Below, piece by piece: positions 12,033 to 24,100 of a stretch of DNA of 64,000 nt; the first letter of the stretch is position 1; every line of letters begins with the position of its first letter. Below the pieces are notes generated by a model. It made no database searches. It was not told where the DNA came from and worked only from the letters and a program-made list of their open reading frames with translations. Origin of the DNA: Anaeramoeba flamelloides (lineage: Eukaryota > Metamonada > Anaeramoebidae); the NCBI GenBank assembly GCA_027625915.1, contig JANTQA010000042.1, positions 6,026,001-6,090,000 on the forward strand, written 5' to 3'. The translations under genes and the position numbers were made by a program.

Positions 12033-13592
12033 AAAATAAATATTTTCGTTTTCAAAAAGAAATTAAGGGAATAAAAAAGTCACACCAAGAGGAAAAGTTA
12101 TTATTCCAATTCCACAAACAGAGTTTTTTATTTTGTAAAAAATGTTCAAACTCTTTTGAAAATTTATAAATTAATTAGTAGAAAAGTGATATATATTGTT
12201 TTTCAGATTAAAAACACAACAAATATTCAAGAATACTGTTCTATTTGTCTTCAAAAAAATATTATATCCTACTTTTAAACAAACTACAAATACAAAGTTC
12301 CTGTTATTTTTTCAAAAGATTTTTGTCACTCTTTCTTTTTTCAAAAAGGGAACCTAACATCCATTTTCATAAGAATTGCCCCAAATGAACTCGATAATTA
12401 AGCCCTTCTAGATTTTAAATTTTATTTTCTTTTCAAGGAATCCATTTTTTCCAATTATTTTTCTTTATACCCTGTAAAAACTTATCCAGATAATTATTTC
12501 ATTTTTAATGTTAGATTTTCTTTTTTTTTTGAGATCTCTTTATTATTTAATAAAAATTAATAATGATATATTATAAAAAATTTAAAAAAATTTTTAGTTC
12601 AATTTCTCATTTTAACATATTAGAATCCTACTTTTTAAAACAGCTTTTGAAAAAGAATATTTTGAAGATCAACTAATTTTACAAAGTTTCTCAACATTTA
12701 ACCAAATAAAATGTTTTTTTCAAATTAAAAGCTAAGAATTAAAAATTTCCGAAAAAGGATAGGTGAAGTAATAATTATCAACATTTATTTGAATTTAACA
12801 GTATTTAAAGACAAAAAATCAGAAATTTATTATAATACGAGAAAAGCTGGTTAAGACTGATTTGTAACTTTTGAAACTTTTCAAAAATCACCCACAGACA
12901 ATTGTTTGTTAGTGAATTTTGTTAATTGTTTCACAAAATCTTCAATAGCTCATAATTTCAACCATAAATCAAAAACAAACAAAATTATTGTACAATGATC
13001 TGGGTTAGTTTCTTTCAAAACTAGACTGTTAAGTTGAAAAAAGTTTGTTTTTACAAAAAACAAAATCTGAATTTTTTGAAATGTTTGTAAAAATGAATTC
13101 AAAAGGAAGAAATAATCACACCCAGCTTTGATGATTCAAAAATAAGAAACTGATCAAAACTTTTTAATTATTTTGATCTTGGAAAACAAAGTTAAATTTA
13201 ATTCTTAAAATGAAGATTATTTACCACATCACAAAAACTTGCTAGTTTTGTACTTATTTTTCTACCTTTCGTATTTGAAAAAAACTTTCATAGTTTGTTA
13301 CTTTAGTTTTATTGAAAAAAAATCAACTTTGTCAAGAAAGTATGAAACAAGAACCTAAATCTAATGTTTCAAATCTCCACGAAACTTGCAATTTTTTAAA
13401 AATTCTTTTAAAATTTAAAATTATAGTAATCATTTATGAAAAAAAAAAAGATATACAAAAATCTTGAAGGGACTCTATGTTCCGTTTGATAGGAATTTAG
13501 ATTGTCTTTTTAAAAAGATTTAAAAATAAAAAAAGTAAAAATTAATTCATATTTTTTTCAATTAAATTATTTTTTCTTCACAATTTACCCAA

Positions 13593-13991
13593 ATGAACAA
13601 ACAACAACAAAAAAACATAATTAACAAAAACCAAAAGCCAACCTACAGAGACTTGCCATCGTTTCAAATAGTACTTTTACTCTCAAGCACAGCTGATTTG
13701 GAAACATCTTTTGTTTATCAAAGAATGCCAAAATGCAGAAAACAATCTTATCCCAAGAACAAGTATAAGGAATTCATACATCCTGAGAAAATCATAAAAA
13801 AAGCCGACAACGAGAACATACAAAGTCCTAGGTTGTCTCCAAATAAATTCTTTTTCCAAAAGTAAATTTGAACTCTCTTCCCATGTAATATGATCACAAT
13901 TTTTTTTAAGGCAGGTTAGATTATTTTTCAAACACTTTGACGTCAAAGGTTGTAAAAGTTTTGGGTTGCCTTCAACAAGGAAAACTTTCAC
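13593..13991. other. Higher-complexity island with overlapping reading frames
   Basis: About 400 bases with richer base composition than the flanks carry an open frame on each strand. The minus-strand frame (13683-13991) begins VKVFLVEGNPKLLQPLTSK, which recalls the first strand and helix of a response-regulator receiver domain (VLLVEDNP), but the acidic pair is reduced and the later part is hydrophobic and not receiver-like. The plus-strand frame (13593-13865) is a hydrophilic 90-residue sequence with no match I recognise. It could be a decayed exon of a two-component protein or chance. Confidence 0.2.
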
Positions 13992-14834
13992 TTTTTTTTG
14001 ACATAGATTTATGTTTATGGTTTATTTTAATATTGTTAAAATATTTCCTGATTTGAATCTAATTAATTTGCAATTGTCAACCTCGACATTTGAAAGTATC
14101 TTACCTAACCGTGTTTAAAATTAATGTAATATCTCGTGTTGATATTTCACAAAAGAAAAAGAATATTTTTTTAAAAAACCATTATTTCTTTTTCTATTGT
14201 TCGTAATGAAATAATTTTTTATTTTAATTTGTTTTACTATTTGTTTTTTTTATTTGTTCAAACAAAAATAAAAAATTCACTCTTAATAATTTTCAATTTT
14301 TAATGTTTAATATACATAGATACAATCTTTTCAAGTTCATCATGGATTTTTCGATGTTCCAAATTTTGATTCTGATTTATTTCTTTAATAGCTGAATAGT
14401 GGCGTTTTTAAGTTAGCTTCTCCGATAAAAACTATTTCATAAATCAGATAATATTCAAGAATTTTATTTGATCTTAAAAAAATAAATTTTATGATCGAAA
14501 ATAACTTCATACGCCTAAAATATGTTGATAAATTATTTAAATTTTAATTATGTAAAACTATATCAGGTATTTCGTAAAATGTGGGGATTTTTTTCACATT
14601 TCATAAACAATCATCTTTGTTAGTGAAAGTATTTTATAAATTGGCATTACCAAATTAAGTTAAATATTGATATCAATTGAATAAATAGCTAAGGTATTTA
14701 TTTCAAAATATTTTAGATGAAATATTTTCAAAAAATGCAAAAATAATAGCCCTTTTTAGTGGTGAAAACAATGTACAACCAATTTCAAAAAAAACCTGGA
14801 AATATGAAAAGGTTACAAAGGATTTTTTAAGGGT

Positions 14835-15615
14835 GTTTGAAATATTCCCGAAAATACCCCAAATTCGAAAATACCCAAAAAATTTTTAACCACATAAAAA
14901 CAAGTTATGGACAACATCGAAGAAACCCCGATGCCAATATACTCAGTTTAATGATAAAATAACAATTTCACTTTCAGACAAAATATTTTTTCTTGAATTT
15001 TTTACTTTAAACTCTTCGAAAGAGGTTTTGGTATCTTTTGAGTATATTTAAGTCATTGTTAGTACTTATTAGGTTACGTGTATGGGTATGGCAGAGTATT
15101 GGTATGGGCTGTGTTAGGTTTGGTATGGTGTGTATTAGTATGTTTTGGTTAAGCCAGTTCCTATTATGGAATCGGAAGTTAAATAAAGTTTGGGTTGGGT
15201 CACCTTGTGTAGGGTATATGTATGTATTCTCCGATTAGATATTACTCGGTTATTTTAGGATTGTATTTAGGATTACAAAATTATAGATAATGATACAGAA
15301 TTAGAAATTTTCTTTACAAGTACATTTTCTCTCATTAAGTTAATACCATTTCGAAATGATCAGTAATATAAATTCATCCAAGATATCAATCCCTTTCACA
15401 CAAAATGGGTTGAATACCATTACCTCAAATTTAATTTTTTTCTATTTTAATATTTTCAGAAAAAAATTTTATTTTCGAAATTAAAATTCCAAATTTTACT
15501 TTTAAACTCAGTATATTGGCACTAGTGTTTCTTAGTAGTTGTTCAAAAAGTGTTTTTTTGTTGTTAAAAAATTTTCGGGTATTTTCGATTTTCGGGTATT
15601 CTTGGGAATATTTGA
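14835..15615. mobile_element. Family J inverted-repeat element inserted in family F
   Basis: The left end TTTGAAATATTCCCGAAAAT, followed by ACCC and AATTCGAAAATACCC, is mirrored on the right by GGGTATTTTCGATTTTCGGG and TATTCTTGGGAATATTTGAT. The copy at 44555-45140 lacks this block and runs straight through the site, so the insertion is clear. The interior holds an odd GT-rich tract (15040-15240). Confidence 0.7.
15040..15240 (+). other. GT-rich degenerate tract inside family J element
   Basis: About 200 bases of strongly strand-biased sequence (plus strand rich in G and T, words such as GTATGGG, GGTATGG and TTAGGTT) sit in the middle of the element. It gives a 66-residue frame (15038-15238) with no recognisable domain. 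The composition is unlike everything around it. Possible structure-forming or satellite-like core; the function is unknown. Confidence 0.4.
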
Positions 15616-15646
15616 TAGATTCATTTTTTAAATATAAAATGCGGTT

Positions 15647-16735
15647 AAATATTTTCAATTCTATTTGAAAATTTATTGAGATTAAACAAGTTATGAAAAC
15701 AGTTTTTTCAATCAAAAAGAAAATAATAAATATAAATTATCACACTAAAAAATACCAGATAAAATCGAGATCAGAAAATTTAATATCTTTTATTTATTTA
15801 ATACAATATCATGTAACAAATTAAATTATTATCAAGAATCTATAAATGGTAGTTAATGATTTTGGATATTATAAATACTTTTTTGAGGATTGAGTTTAAA
15901 AGATATTTTAAAATAAATTTACCCTAATTTATTAGAAATAGCTTATATATGTATATATATTATATTTTCTTTTGATATAATCAAAAGCACTATATTAATA
16001 AATAAAATAAAAACAGTTTTTTGATAACAAGTATGATATGGTGCTTAATAGTAAAGAAATTATATAAACTCTTTAATTTTTTTTTTTTTTTGATTTGGAA
16101 CTTTTTCTATATCAAAGTCAACTTTTTAAAAATCTATATGTGGATAAAAAATTGAGTAAAAAAAAAACCAGAATGTTAAAACATTTTTATTCACCAAATA
16201 TAAACTCATTTTTTGTTTTGGAGATGTAAAAATTATAGAGTTTTTTGAATAATTTTTTTATTGGTAATATTACAACCACTCGAATGCTGACAAGAATTTT
16301 ACTCAGAATTAATTAAAGTTATTTTAGTTTATGGATAATTTTAAGACAGTCTTAGAAAGGCTTAAGAAATATATAAAACTGGGTGATTGTAGATCCGAGG
16401 TTGTACGAGATAGAAAACATCTAATAATAATAATAAATATGCTATTTCCAAAAAATTCGTGGCAAATTAATTTTAAAATATCTTTATTAAACTCAATTGT
16501 CAAGAAAATATTTAAAAATACAAAATCGTTAACAACTATTTCTTGATTCTTAATAATAATTCAATTAATTTGTTTTTATTTTTTTAGATAGAATAAAAAT
16601 CAAAAATTTTCTGATCTCCCTTTTATCTTTGATTTTTTTCCGTTTGAAAATTGGTGTTGATTATTTTCTTTTTGATCTTAAAATTCATTTTTGTAACCCT
16701 TTCGATCTTGAAAATTTTCAAATAGAATTAAAATA
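15647..16735. repeat. Inverted arms about 130 bases long, 0.8 kb apart
   Basis: The left arm (about 15647-15785: AATTCTATTTGAAAATTTAT, CAATCAAAAAGAAAATAATA, GATCAGAAAATTT) is mirrored at about 16600-16735 (AATTTTCTGATCTCCC, GATTATTTTCTTTTTGATC, CTTGAAAATTTTCAAATAG). The right arm therefore looks like an opposite-strand piece of family F. The bases between hold nothing recognisable. Confidence 0.5.
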
Positions 16736-17280
16736 TAAACCACATATCCATAAAATTGGACATAACCAAAATCCCAAAAAGTAAAATAAAAAAAAAGAAT
16801 CTTTTTTTTATATTTTTCCATATGTAATATTAAACAACATTCAAGATACACAAGTATTAATGTTTTAATAAGTAATCATTTTCATCCAAATAAAAGAAAA
16901 AAAATATAAAATGAAAAAAAAAAACAAAATTGATTTGTCCAAAATAATGAAATGAACGGGAAAAAAAATATATTGGTTAATATGTTTAAATTTCACCAAC
17001 AATTGTTGATCAATCAAATTATAAGTTACCATCTAATATGGTATGTTATTTTTCAATTTAACAAACCCAACACTGACCTTCTATCAATCATTGAAAAAAA
17101 TTTACCGATCTAACAAAACATATTACGTAACTCTGCAAAAAAGGAAATGAAAACAAAATAAAACAGACGTAAAATGAAATAGTTTATAAAATCAAAATTA
17201 TTTCCATATTCAATTTATAATGGGGTATTGGTATTATTTTAGCTGTTTAAAATGTGTCCAAATTTTTGAAATATAGTTTA
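16736..17280 (-). mobile_element. Family C element (about 545 bases)
   Basis: The ends are TAAACC..CATAAAATTGGACAT and GTGTCCAAATTTTTGAAATA..GTTTA, imperfect inverted copies. The body matches 35329-35858 and 50684-51227 on the opposite strand and 42166-42699 on the same strand. Diagnostic internal words are CAACAATTGTTGATC and CATTTTCATCC..ATAAAAGAAAAAAAATAT. Four copies of nearly equal length in one window make this a well-defined family; no reading frame is conserved. Confidence 0.75.
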
Positions 17281-17298
17281 TATTACTGTGTTATATTA

Positions 17299-17503
17299 CA
17301 GTGAGTTCCACTTTTAAGAAACAAGAATTGAACAAAAGATAAGGTACAAAAAAAAATCTCAAATTAAGACACAAAATTCGAATTCTTGTAAAATAATTTG
17401 TTTTTAAATCAAAAAATATTCCTAACAATTTACTTTAATTTGAGATTGTTTTTTGCCTTAAATTTTGTTGATATTTTGTTCCGTAAAAGTGAAAATGACT
17501 ATG
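17299..17503. mobile_element. Family A element, second copy
   Basis: It begins CAGTGAGTTCCACTTTTAAG after TA and ends with GTAAAAGTGAAAATGACTA. The internal blocks AAATCTCAAATTAAGACACA and TTTAATTTGAGATTG mirror each other. It lies directly beside the family C copy ending at 17280. More diverged than the copy at 55971-56166. Confidence 0.7.
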
Positions 17504-17739
17504 TTATTAATTTATAAATTATCTTATTTACTTAAAAAATATAAATTTGTTTATATGGCTTTCTTTTGATTAACGGGTACTAATTTTTTTTTCTCAATAT
17601 CCAAAATTATCATTGATTTGCACTTTAATAAGAAATAAAAATAAGTGGAATAATACATATCACAGAATAGTAAATAAAAATATCTAAGTAATGAATATAT
17701 TATCTTAAAAAAAAATGAAAAACAAATATAACGAATCCT

Positions 17740-18400
17740 TTTTAAAAAATATTGATTTTGAATCTTCAATTGAAGATCATCAAATAAAAAAAAACTATAG
17801 AAATCAATATGATTTTTCTACAATCATTTGTACTTATTAAATAACATTAAAATTACACTTTTATAATTAAAAGTGGTTATAGGTCTTTTTTATAAAAAAA
17901 ATATTATTTTCATATTATATTTCAATAAAAAATATTATAAAATAAAACAGCCAAAATGTGAAATATTGATTTCAATTTTGAAATTTTCAAAATAAATTTT
18001 TTTCTTCTAATACCTATTCAAATACTTTAAATACATGTAATTCACCATTATAACTGCCCACCTTGTCGTGAAAAATAGTTTAGAATTTGAATTTTGAATC
18101 TTAATTTGAAATTTTTTTTTGTACTTAAATTTCGTTCAATGTTTGTGCCTTAAAATTCGAACTGAATCTAAACTATTTTTCAGTCAAAGGGGCCCAGTTG
18201 TAATGGGTATAATACATGTGTTTAAAGGGTATACATAGATATAAGAAGAAAAATTTTAAATTGGAAATTTTCAAAATTGAAATCATTTTTTCACATTTTT
18301 ACACATTTTTGTTTTTTTTTTTCGATTTTGTTTTAAAACCTAATTCAGTTTTAAAAAATTTTTTTATTGCAAGATCAATAGTCACTTGGTAAAAACGTGT
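17740..18400. mobile_element. Family E inverted-repeat element with a family A fragment inside
   Basis: Left-arm words GATTTCAATTTTGAAATTTTC, CTTTAAATACATGTAATTCA and CATTATAACTG are mirrored on the right by CAGTTGTAATGGGTATAATA, CATGTGTTTAAAGGGT and GGAAATTTTCAAAATTGAAA. Between the arms (about 18085-18175) sits one half of a family A palindrome, recognised by TTTGTGCCTTAAAATTCGAA and CTGAATC. A single arm of the same family is at 45880-46220. Confidence 0.6.
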
Positions 18401-20056
18401 TATTCAAAGTTCATTGAAACCATGTAAAGATTGTTGAGAAATGATATTGATATCTATTGCAATTCTATCCGATCTTTGATCTTGATATTTGAATAATAAA
18501 TGTGAAAAATTTTCACTTTATTTTCATTTACTTTTTCAAATAGAGACCACTAATACCAACAAACTGTATTCTGGGGCTTAATTTCTATAGGAAAAGTATG
18601 AAAAGTGAAGTGAAAAATGTTTTATATTTATTATTCAAATACCAGTAGAAGTTCAAAACGAACATTGTTGTTTTTCTCAATAGTGACCGTAGAATTTGAG
18701 TTTTTCAATTTTTATAAAAAAATCTATTGATTAATTAGTTTTATTTTAGACATATATCAACAATTCTTTGATGTCTATTATTCTCTTTATTTCTTATTTG
18801 CTCTTCAAATGTCAATTATATAAAATAATTGATATTTGAAAAAAACGTTGGGCCACTTTGACTGAATCAGAGTTTATTTTATTTTTGTATTTAATTTTTT
18901 GTATTTTTTTTTTTTTACAATCCCAAAAATTAAAGAATATTGGGTTATCATAAGATAAATAATTAATTATTTAAATTAAACATAAATTTTATAAAAAAAT
19001 ACTATTTTCAATACGAACAAATAATATTCAAGCCACTTTTTATACAAAGTTTTCCCCTTTGTAAAATCTTCTTTCTCATGATTCAATTAGAAAATTTTAG
19101 AAAAATCAATGTTTTTAATAATTTAATTTTTTTTTATTACTCTGTCCAATGAAAATGAAATCAACAAGTTTATTTTTAATTGTATAAAACAAAACTATGG
19201 CATTTGGATTGAAGAGGGTCTATTTCTATTTATTTTTTTTGTATCAATTGTTTTTTAAAAACTTTAACTAATTATCTATTGTTTTTTTTAAAACTTAATT
19301 AAAATTTCACGAAATATTCTGAGAACGATCAAAAGTATTTGAAAATATATTGAAAAGGGAAAATCAATGGATATTACTCTTATAAATTTTTATTTTTAAA
19401 TTGACTAATTAAGAAATGAAATTTTTGAGAAATATTAAGAATAAATAGTAATGGTGTTAAAATTTTTAAATTATATTATTAAAATTATTAATATATAAAT
19501 AAAATCATATTTTTACTAATATTTTTTATTTTATTTTGATTCGCAGAGGTCAATTTTATGAAATTCTTGACGTTATCAAAATGAAAGAAAGAAAAAAATT
19601 AAAAAAACGCCTCAAAAAATAAAATTTTGGTTAAAATGTGTATCTATATTGGTGTTTTTCAGTTACATAAAATGATGGGAACTAAGTTGTAATTTCATTT
19701 TTCTTTTTTCAACTAGTTGGAAAAATTACAAGATTTTTTTATTAGGAAGGAAAATATTCTTGTGAGCAAAATAAAATTTATCAAAAAAAGATAATTTTTC
19801 AGATAAAACAATTTAATATATCAAAAAAAATCAATTCTTTTAATCAATATCAAGGGGAGAGATGGATTAGCTTTGAATTATTGACCAATTCCTATAAATC
19901 AAAGTCTACTTAGATTATTTCTTAAAATGTTAATATCAATTAAATGAACCGTGTTGGGGTTTTATACAGAAAACACAATTTGTTTTTCGAAAAAATATCA
20001 TACCGTAGTTGTTGTATTAAATTTCCTAAATACTTATAATGAGATAAAATCTTATA

Positions 20057-20130
20057 CAGTCAGTTCCACTTTTAAGACTCAAACTTTCAATGAAATAGAA
20101 TCCCAAAAAAAATTAACAATTTCTTAAAAT
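20057..20130 (+). mobile_element. Family A end fragment
   Basis: CAGTCAGTTCCACTTTTAAG follows TA and continues into an ACTCAAACTTTCAATGAAAT stretch typical of the family's left arm, but the right arm is missing or too diverged to see. Confidence 0.6.
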
Positions 20131-21166
20131 CAAGTTAAAAAAATATTAATAGAACATGAAAAATTGAGTATTTACACTTAAATTTTGAAAGATCTTTAAA
20201 ACAAATTTATGATACTAAATCTTTTCTGAACCACTTATGTTGATCATATTAGTTACTGATAAATTCTTATAAATTTCAAAAAATTTTGAATACAATTTCC
20301 ATTTTTATTAAATGTTAGAACTGTTTCTTTTAAAGCATTCCAGTATAAAGAATATTTGGAATAACAGTTAATTTTACAGAGTTTATTTGCACTTGACTTC
20401 ATAAAATGCTTTATTCAAAACTTGAGAATCAAAATGTCAAAAAGGAATATCAAATAAAAATAACCAAACATAAATTCCAATTTTTCAGTATTCAAAAATC
20501 TAAAAATTCACTAAATTATTCAAAATTATTTATTGAACATTTTTTTAATGATAGTAACAAGTAAGATTGAAAGTATTGTTCCTCAATAACAACTTTAAAA
20601 AACCTTAATACTTGACAGTGATTTGAGATGAGGAGAATTGTAGACTCAATCCATTTACGTATTATTATCACATAAATCGAAAATTTTGATAATAATTATC
20701 GACAATTTTGAACTGATTTAAAGTCCAAGTATGCTTGTCTCGTAAGAAAATGAAAATATTTTCTCAAATAGTTGATGGGGATTCTCAGCAAAGTCTTCTA
20801 CAAAGAAAATTTACTAATTATAATTCTTGAACAGATACTTTTAGTTTTTACAATTGGAAAAGTTAATTATTAAAAAAAAAATATAAGTGTATTATTCCAC
20901 CTCATTTATGTCATCAACTTGAACTGAATATCAAAAATTACCATAATAAACCACATCGATCTTTTTACGATTCCTTTTGATCATATTTATTGATTCGGTA
21001 AAACATTAAAAAAGATTAAATATCGAGGATTTCGAAAAGTAATTTCACGCACACAAGTTGTATTATAAGAGAGGAGTGTTTAAACAACACTCAAAGATTT
21101 ATCAAATTTTCACAAAAACGTCAAAACATTTTCATTTTTTTATAATTAATTGAGACACCCAACAAG

Positions 21167-24100
21167 ATGTTCATGTTTCTCTTATTTTTCTTTTGTCTCT
21201 TCTTGGTCCTGGCATATTTCTTATTTCTTCATGGATCAAACCCAACTCGTTTTAAAAGACAGACAATAAATTATGAAGAGAATGGAGAAAAAATCTATCG
21301 ATGTGATCGAATCGGAAGAGGGCCACTCCAAGATGTGGTAGATGAAAGAATTAAAACTGTTTATGATTTATTAGAGGTAACATCGCAAGACAAGCCAAAC
21401 AACTTGTTATTTGGAACAAGAAAACAATTAGAAAATAATCAATATGGTGCTTATGAGTGGGTGACCTATGGAAAATTTGCATCCATGAGAAAATATTTTG
21501 GTTCCGGTCTAGTCCATTTAGGGGCGGCGAAAGGAGAGCCTATTGCGATCTGGTCCCGTAACAGACTTGAATGTTTGTATTATAATTTTTTTCTTATTTT
21601 TCACTTTTATTCAAGTCGTCTTTGTAGAAGGCCATAGAAAAGAAAATTAGTGAGAATTGGGATTTGTACACAATGTTAGATTCAAAAAACAATTGGAATA
21701 AGATCCTGTTCAAACATCCCAATTCATTTTTTTTTTGTTTTTTGAATAGTCGAGCAGGTTAAAAATAGACTGTTTATTCATTTGAAAATTGGCAGTCATT
21801 TTAAAAAAGAGTGACAAATAGAGTTTTCAAAATGATCCCACAAACAGTGCTTAAACTTCAGTACACTTATTTTAAGTTGACACATTCAAAACCTTTTTGT
21901 CATCATTTTTCAAACAACTTTACAATTGAGAGAAAAAACTATTTTACTGTTTTAATTGTGTATCCGTTTTAAAAATGTGAGAGATTTTTCAAAAAGTTAT
22001 TAAAGATTTGTGTAATTAAAAAAGTGAAAACTTTTTCTGAATTAAAACTTTATCAAGTTTTCTGTTTTCATCAGGTGAGTTCTCTACCTTTAAATAAGGT
22101 GGAGAGGATGGAGTCTGGAGTCTGGAGTCTGGAGTCTGGGTTATGAAGGAAAACACATTTTTACAGAAATATGTTCACACTTTCATAAAAACAGAAAACT
22201 TTCACAAAGTTTTGATTCAGACATAATCATAAAACAATAAAAGATGACAAAGCTTTTTCATTCTGACAATTTCAAAACAAAAAAAGTACCCACTTTTTTT
22301 AAATGGCTGTAAGGTTAAAGGAAATGAAAATGTATTGTAATTTAAAAAAGAAAACAAGTTGTCTCAAAGATTATTCATAATCTTATTATCAACTGAGTCA
22401 ACACAAAGAATTTAAATCTCCCTCTCCACTGTTATTTTCCAATTAATAAACCAAAATTTTTCTTTCAAGTTCCAATAAAGTTTTTCGAAAAGATTAGTTC
22501 TAAAAATTTCCAAGATCTTCATAAAATCAAGTGAAAAGTTATGTTTCTATTCCCAAATTGTTTTACTAATTATTAGCAAGAACAAAACCCAAAGATCTTC
22601 ACAAGATCAATTCGAAATGATATCTTTAGAAATTGAATTAAGTTTCCTGATTGTAAACTCTTTTTCAAATAAAAGTGCACAGAAAATTTCAAGAATTATT
22701 CATAATTGAATCAAATTAACTGTAGTGTCATTCTAAAATATAAGAAACGATTTCAAATATAAAAAAAGACTCAACAAATTATTTAAAACTCATTAAAACA
22801 AAACAATAAAAATTAAAATTAAATATTTTAAAAATTTGATCTGCTCTTTTATTTGAAATGAGAAATCTCGTTTTGTAAATTGTTGGGGAAAAAAATTATA
22901 AAATCAATAAAAACCGTTGAACAAGGTGAATTGGGAAAAAGTTCATTACATTTTATTGATAACTCTTTACCCACCAAACTTTTGTTTTTTAGGGTCTCAT
23001 TTTCAATATAAATCCGCAATCCATCTGTATATTTTGTTGGAATTGATTTTTTCTTTATTTTCATTTTTCTTTGTTCCATACACCAATCCAATAATGGTCT
23101 TTTTTTGATTCCTATATCTAGCTCATTGGAAATCAAACTTATACTTTTTCCATTTTGATACACAGGTAGATTATTTTCAAATTGGTTTCGACTTATCTTG
23201 CTTTTTTCATATTCCAACTGTTCAATATCCATAAATAAAAAAATGAAAAAATGAATAATTAAAATGAAAATCACCAATAAGTAATTATCTTATGAACAAT
23301 CAAATTCAATAGTATTGATGATTTGAGAGGGGTGCCCTTTTGTTTGAAAAAGAGTTTACTTTGGGGAGAAATGGAAATTTTTTTTATTTGAATTTGATAG
23401 TTTTAAGATCCCATTGATACTTTTTTTGATCTGAAAAATTATTGATTTTTTCAAGAAATTTTTATTTATTGTTAAAATCAAAGAAAAAATCCATACCAAA
23501 AGATAGTATTATAAAAACTGTCTTTGATGTGATTCTTTATTTTACATATTTATTTTTTCCTTTATTACTTGATCTCACTTTTCATTTTCCTCTTTTATTA
23601 CAGGCGTTCCAACACTTCGGTTAAAATTTATAGTATAGAAAAATTGTTTGTCTAAACAGAATTATATTTTATAAAATAGAAAATTCAATTGATATTATAT
23701 CCAAGAAAAATTTCGATTTCTATTACCTAATAATATGAGAAATTTGTTTTTTTTAAAAAAAAAAATACAAAAATTGAAGAAATCAAAGAAACCAAGAGAA
23801 AAATCGAAATTCCAAAAGAAAAGAAAACACCAAATAAATCACAGAAATCAATTTTACAATCATTACTTTTTAATTGTTTAAATATTTAATTTTTGAAATT
23901 TATGAAATTGAAGATCCAGATAATGGTAATAATATTTTATCGATCTGTTTGTCAATATCAAAGACCAAAAAAATATCTACAGCAATATAAAAAAGTGAGT
24001 AATTAAAAATTATAAAAGGTGTTTCGCAAACTTTTTGAGTCACTCATTTGGCGGTTAGCATAACCCCTTTTTAAAGATTTGGTTTCCACTTTTTTAAAAC

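Larger units (their letters stand above)
14559..15940. repeat. Family F interspersed repeat, interrupted copy
   Basis: The segments 14559-14834 and 15617-15940 together match, in order, 44555-45140 (shared words include ATTTTTTTCACATTTCATAAA, TTGGCATTACCAAA, AAGGTATTTATTTCAAAATA, GAGATTAAACAAGTTATGAAAAC and GATCAGAAAATTTAATATC). A third, partial copy is at 57330-57620. The gap between the two segments is filled by a separate inverted-repeat element. The family's true ends and any coding part are not visible. Confidence 0.65.
8161..21166. other. 13-kb gene-poor, repeat-dense interval
   Basis: No complete gene is supported in this stretch. Much of it consists of inverted-repeat elements, listed separately, between AT-rich spacers with homopolymer runs. 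The remaining short frames (for example 11455-11649, 15431-15715, 16331-16546, 17551-17769) fall inside repeats or are low-complexity. The segments 12040-13590 and 18420-20050 show no feature I can name. Confidence 0.55.
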
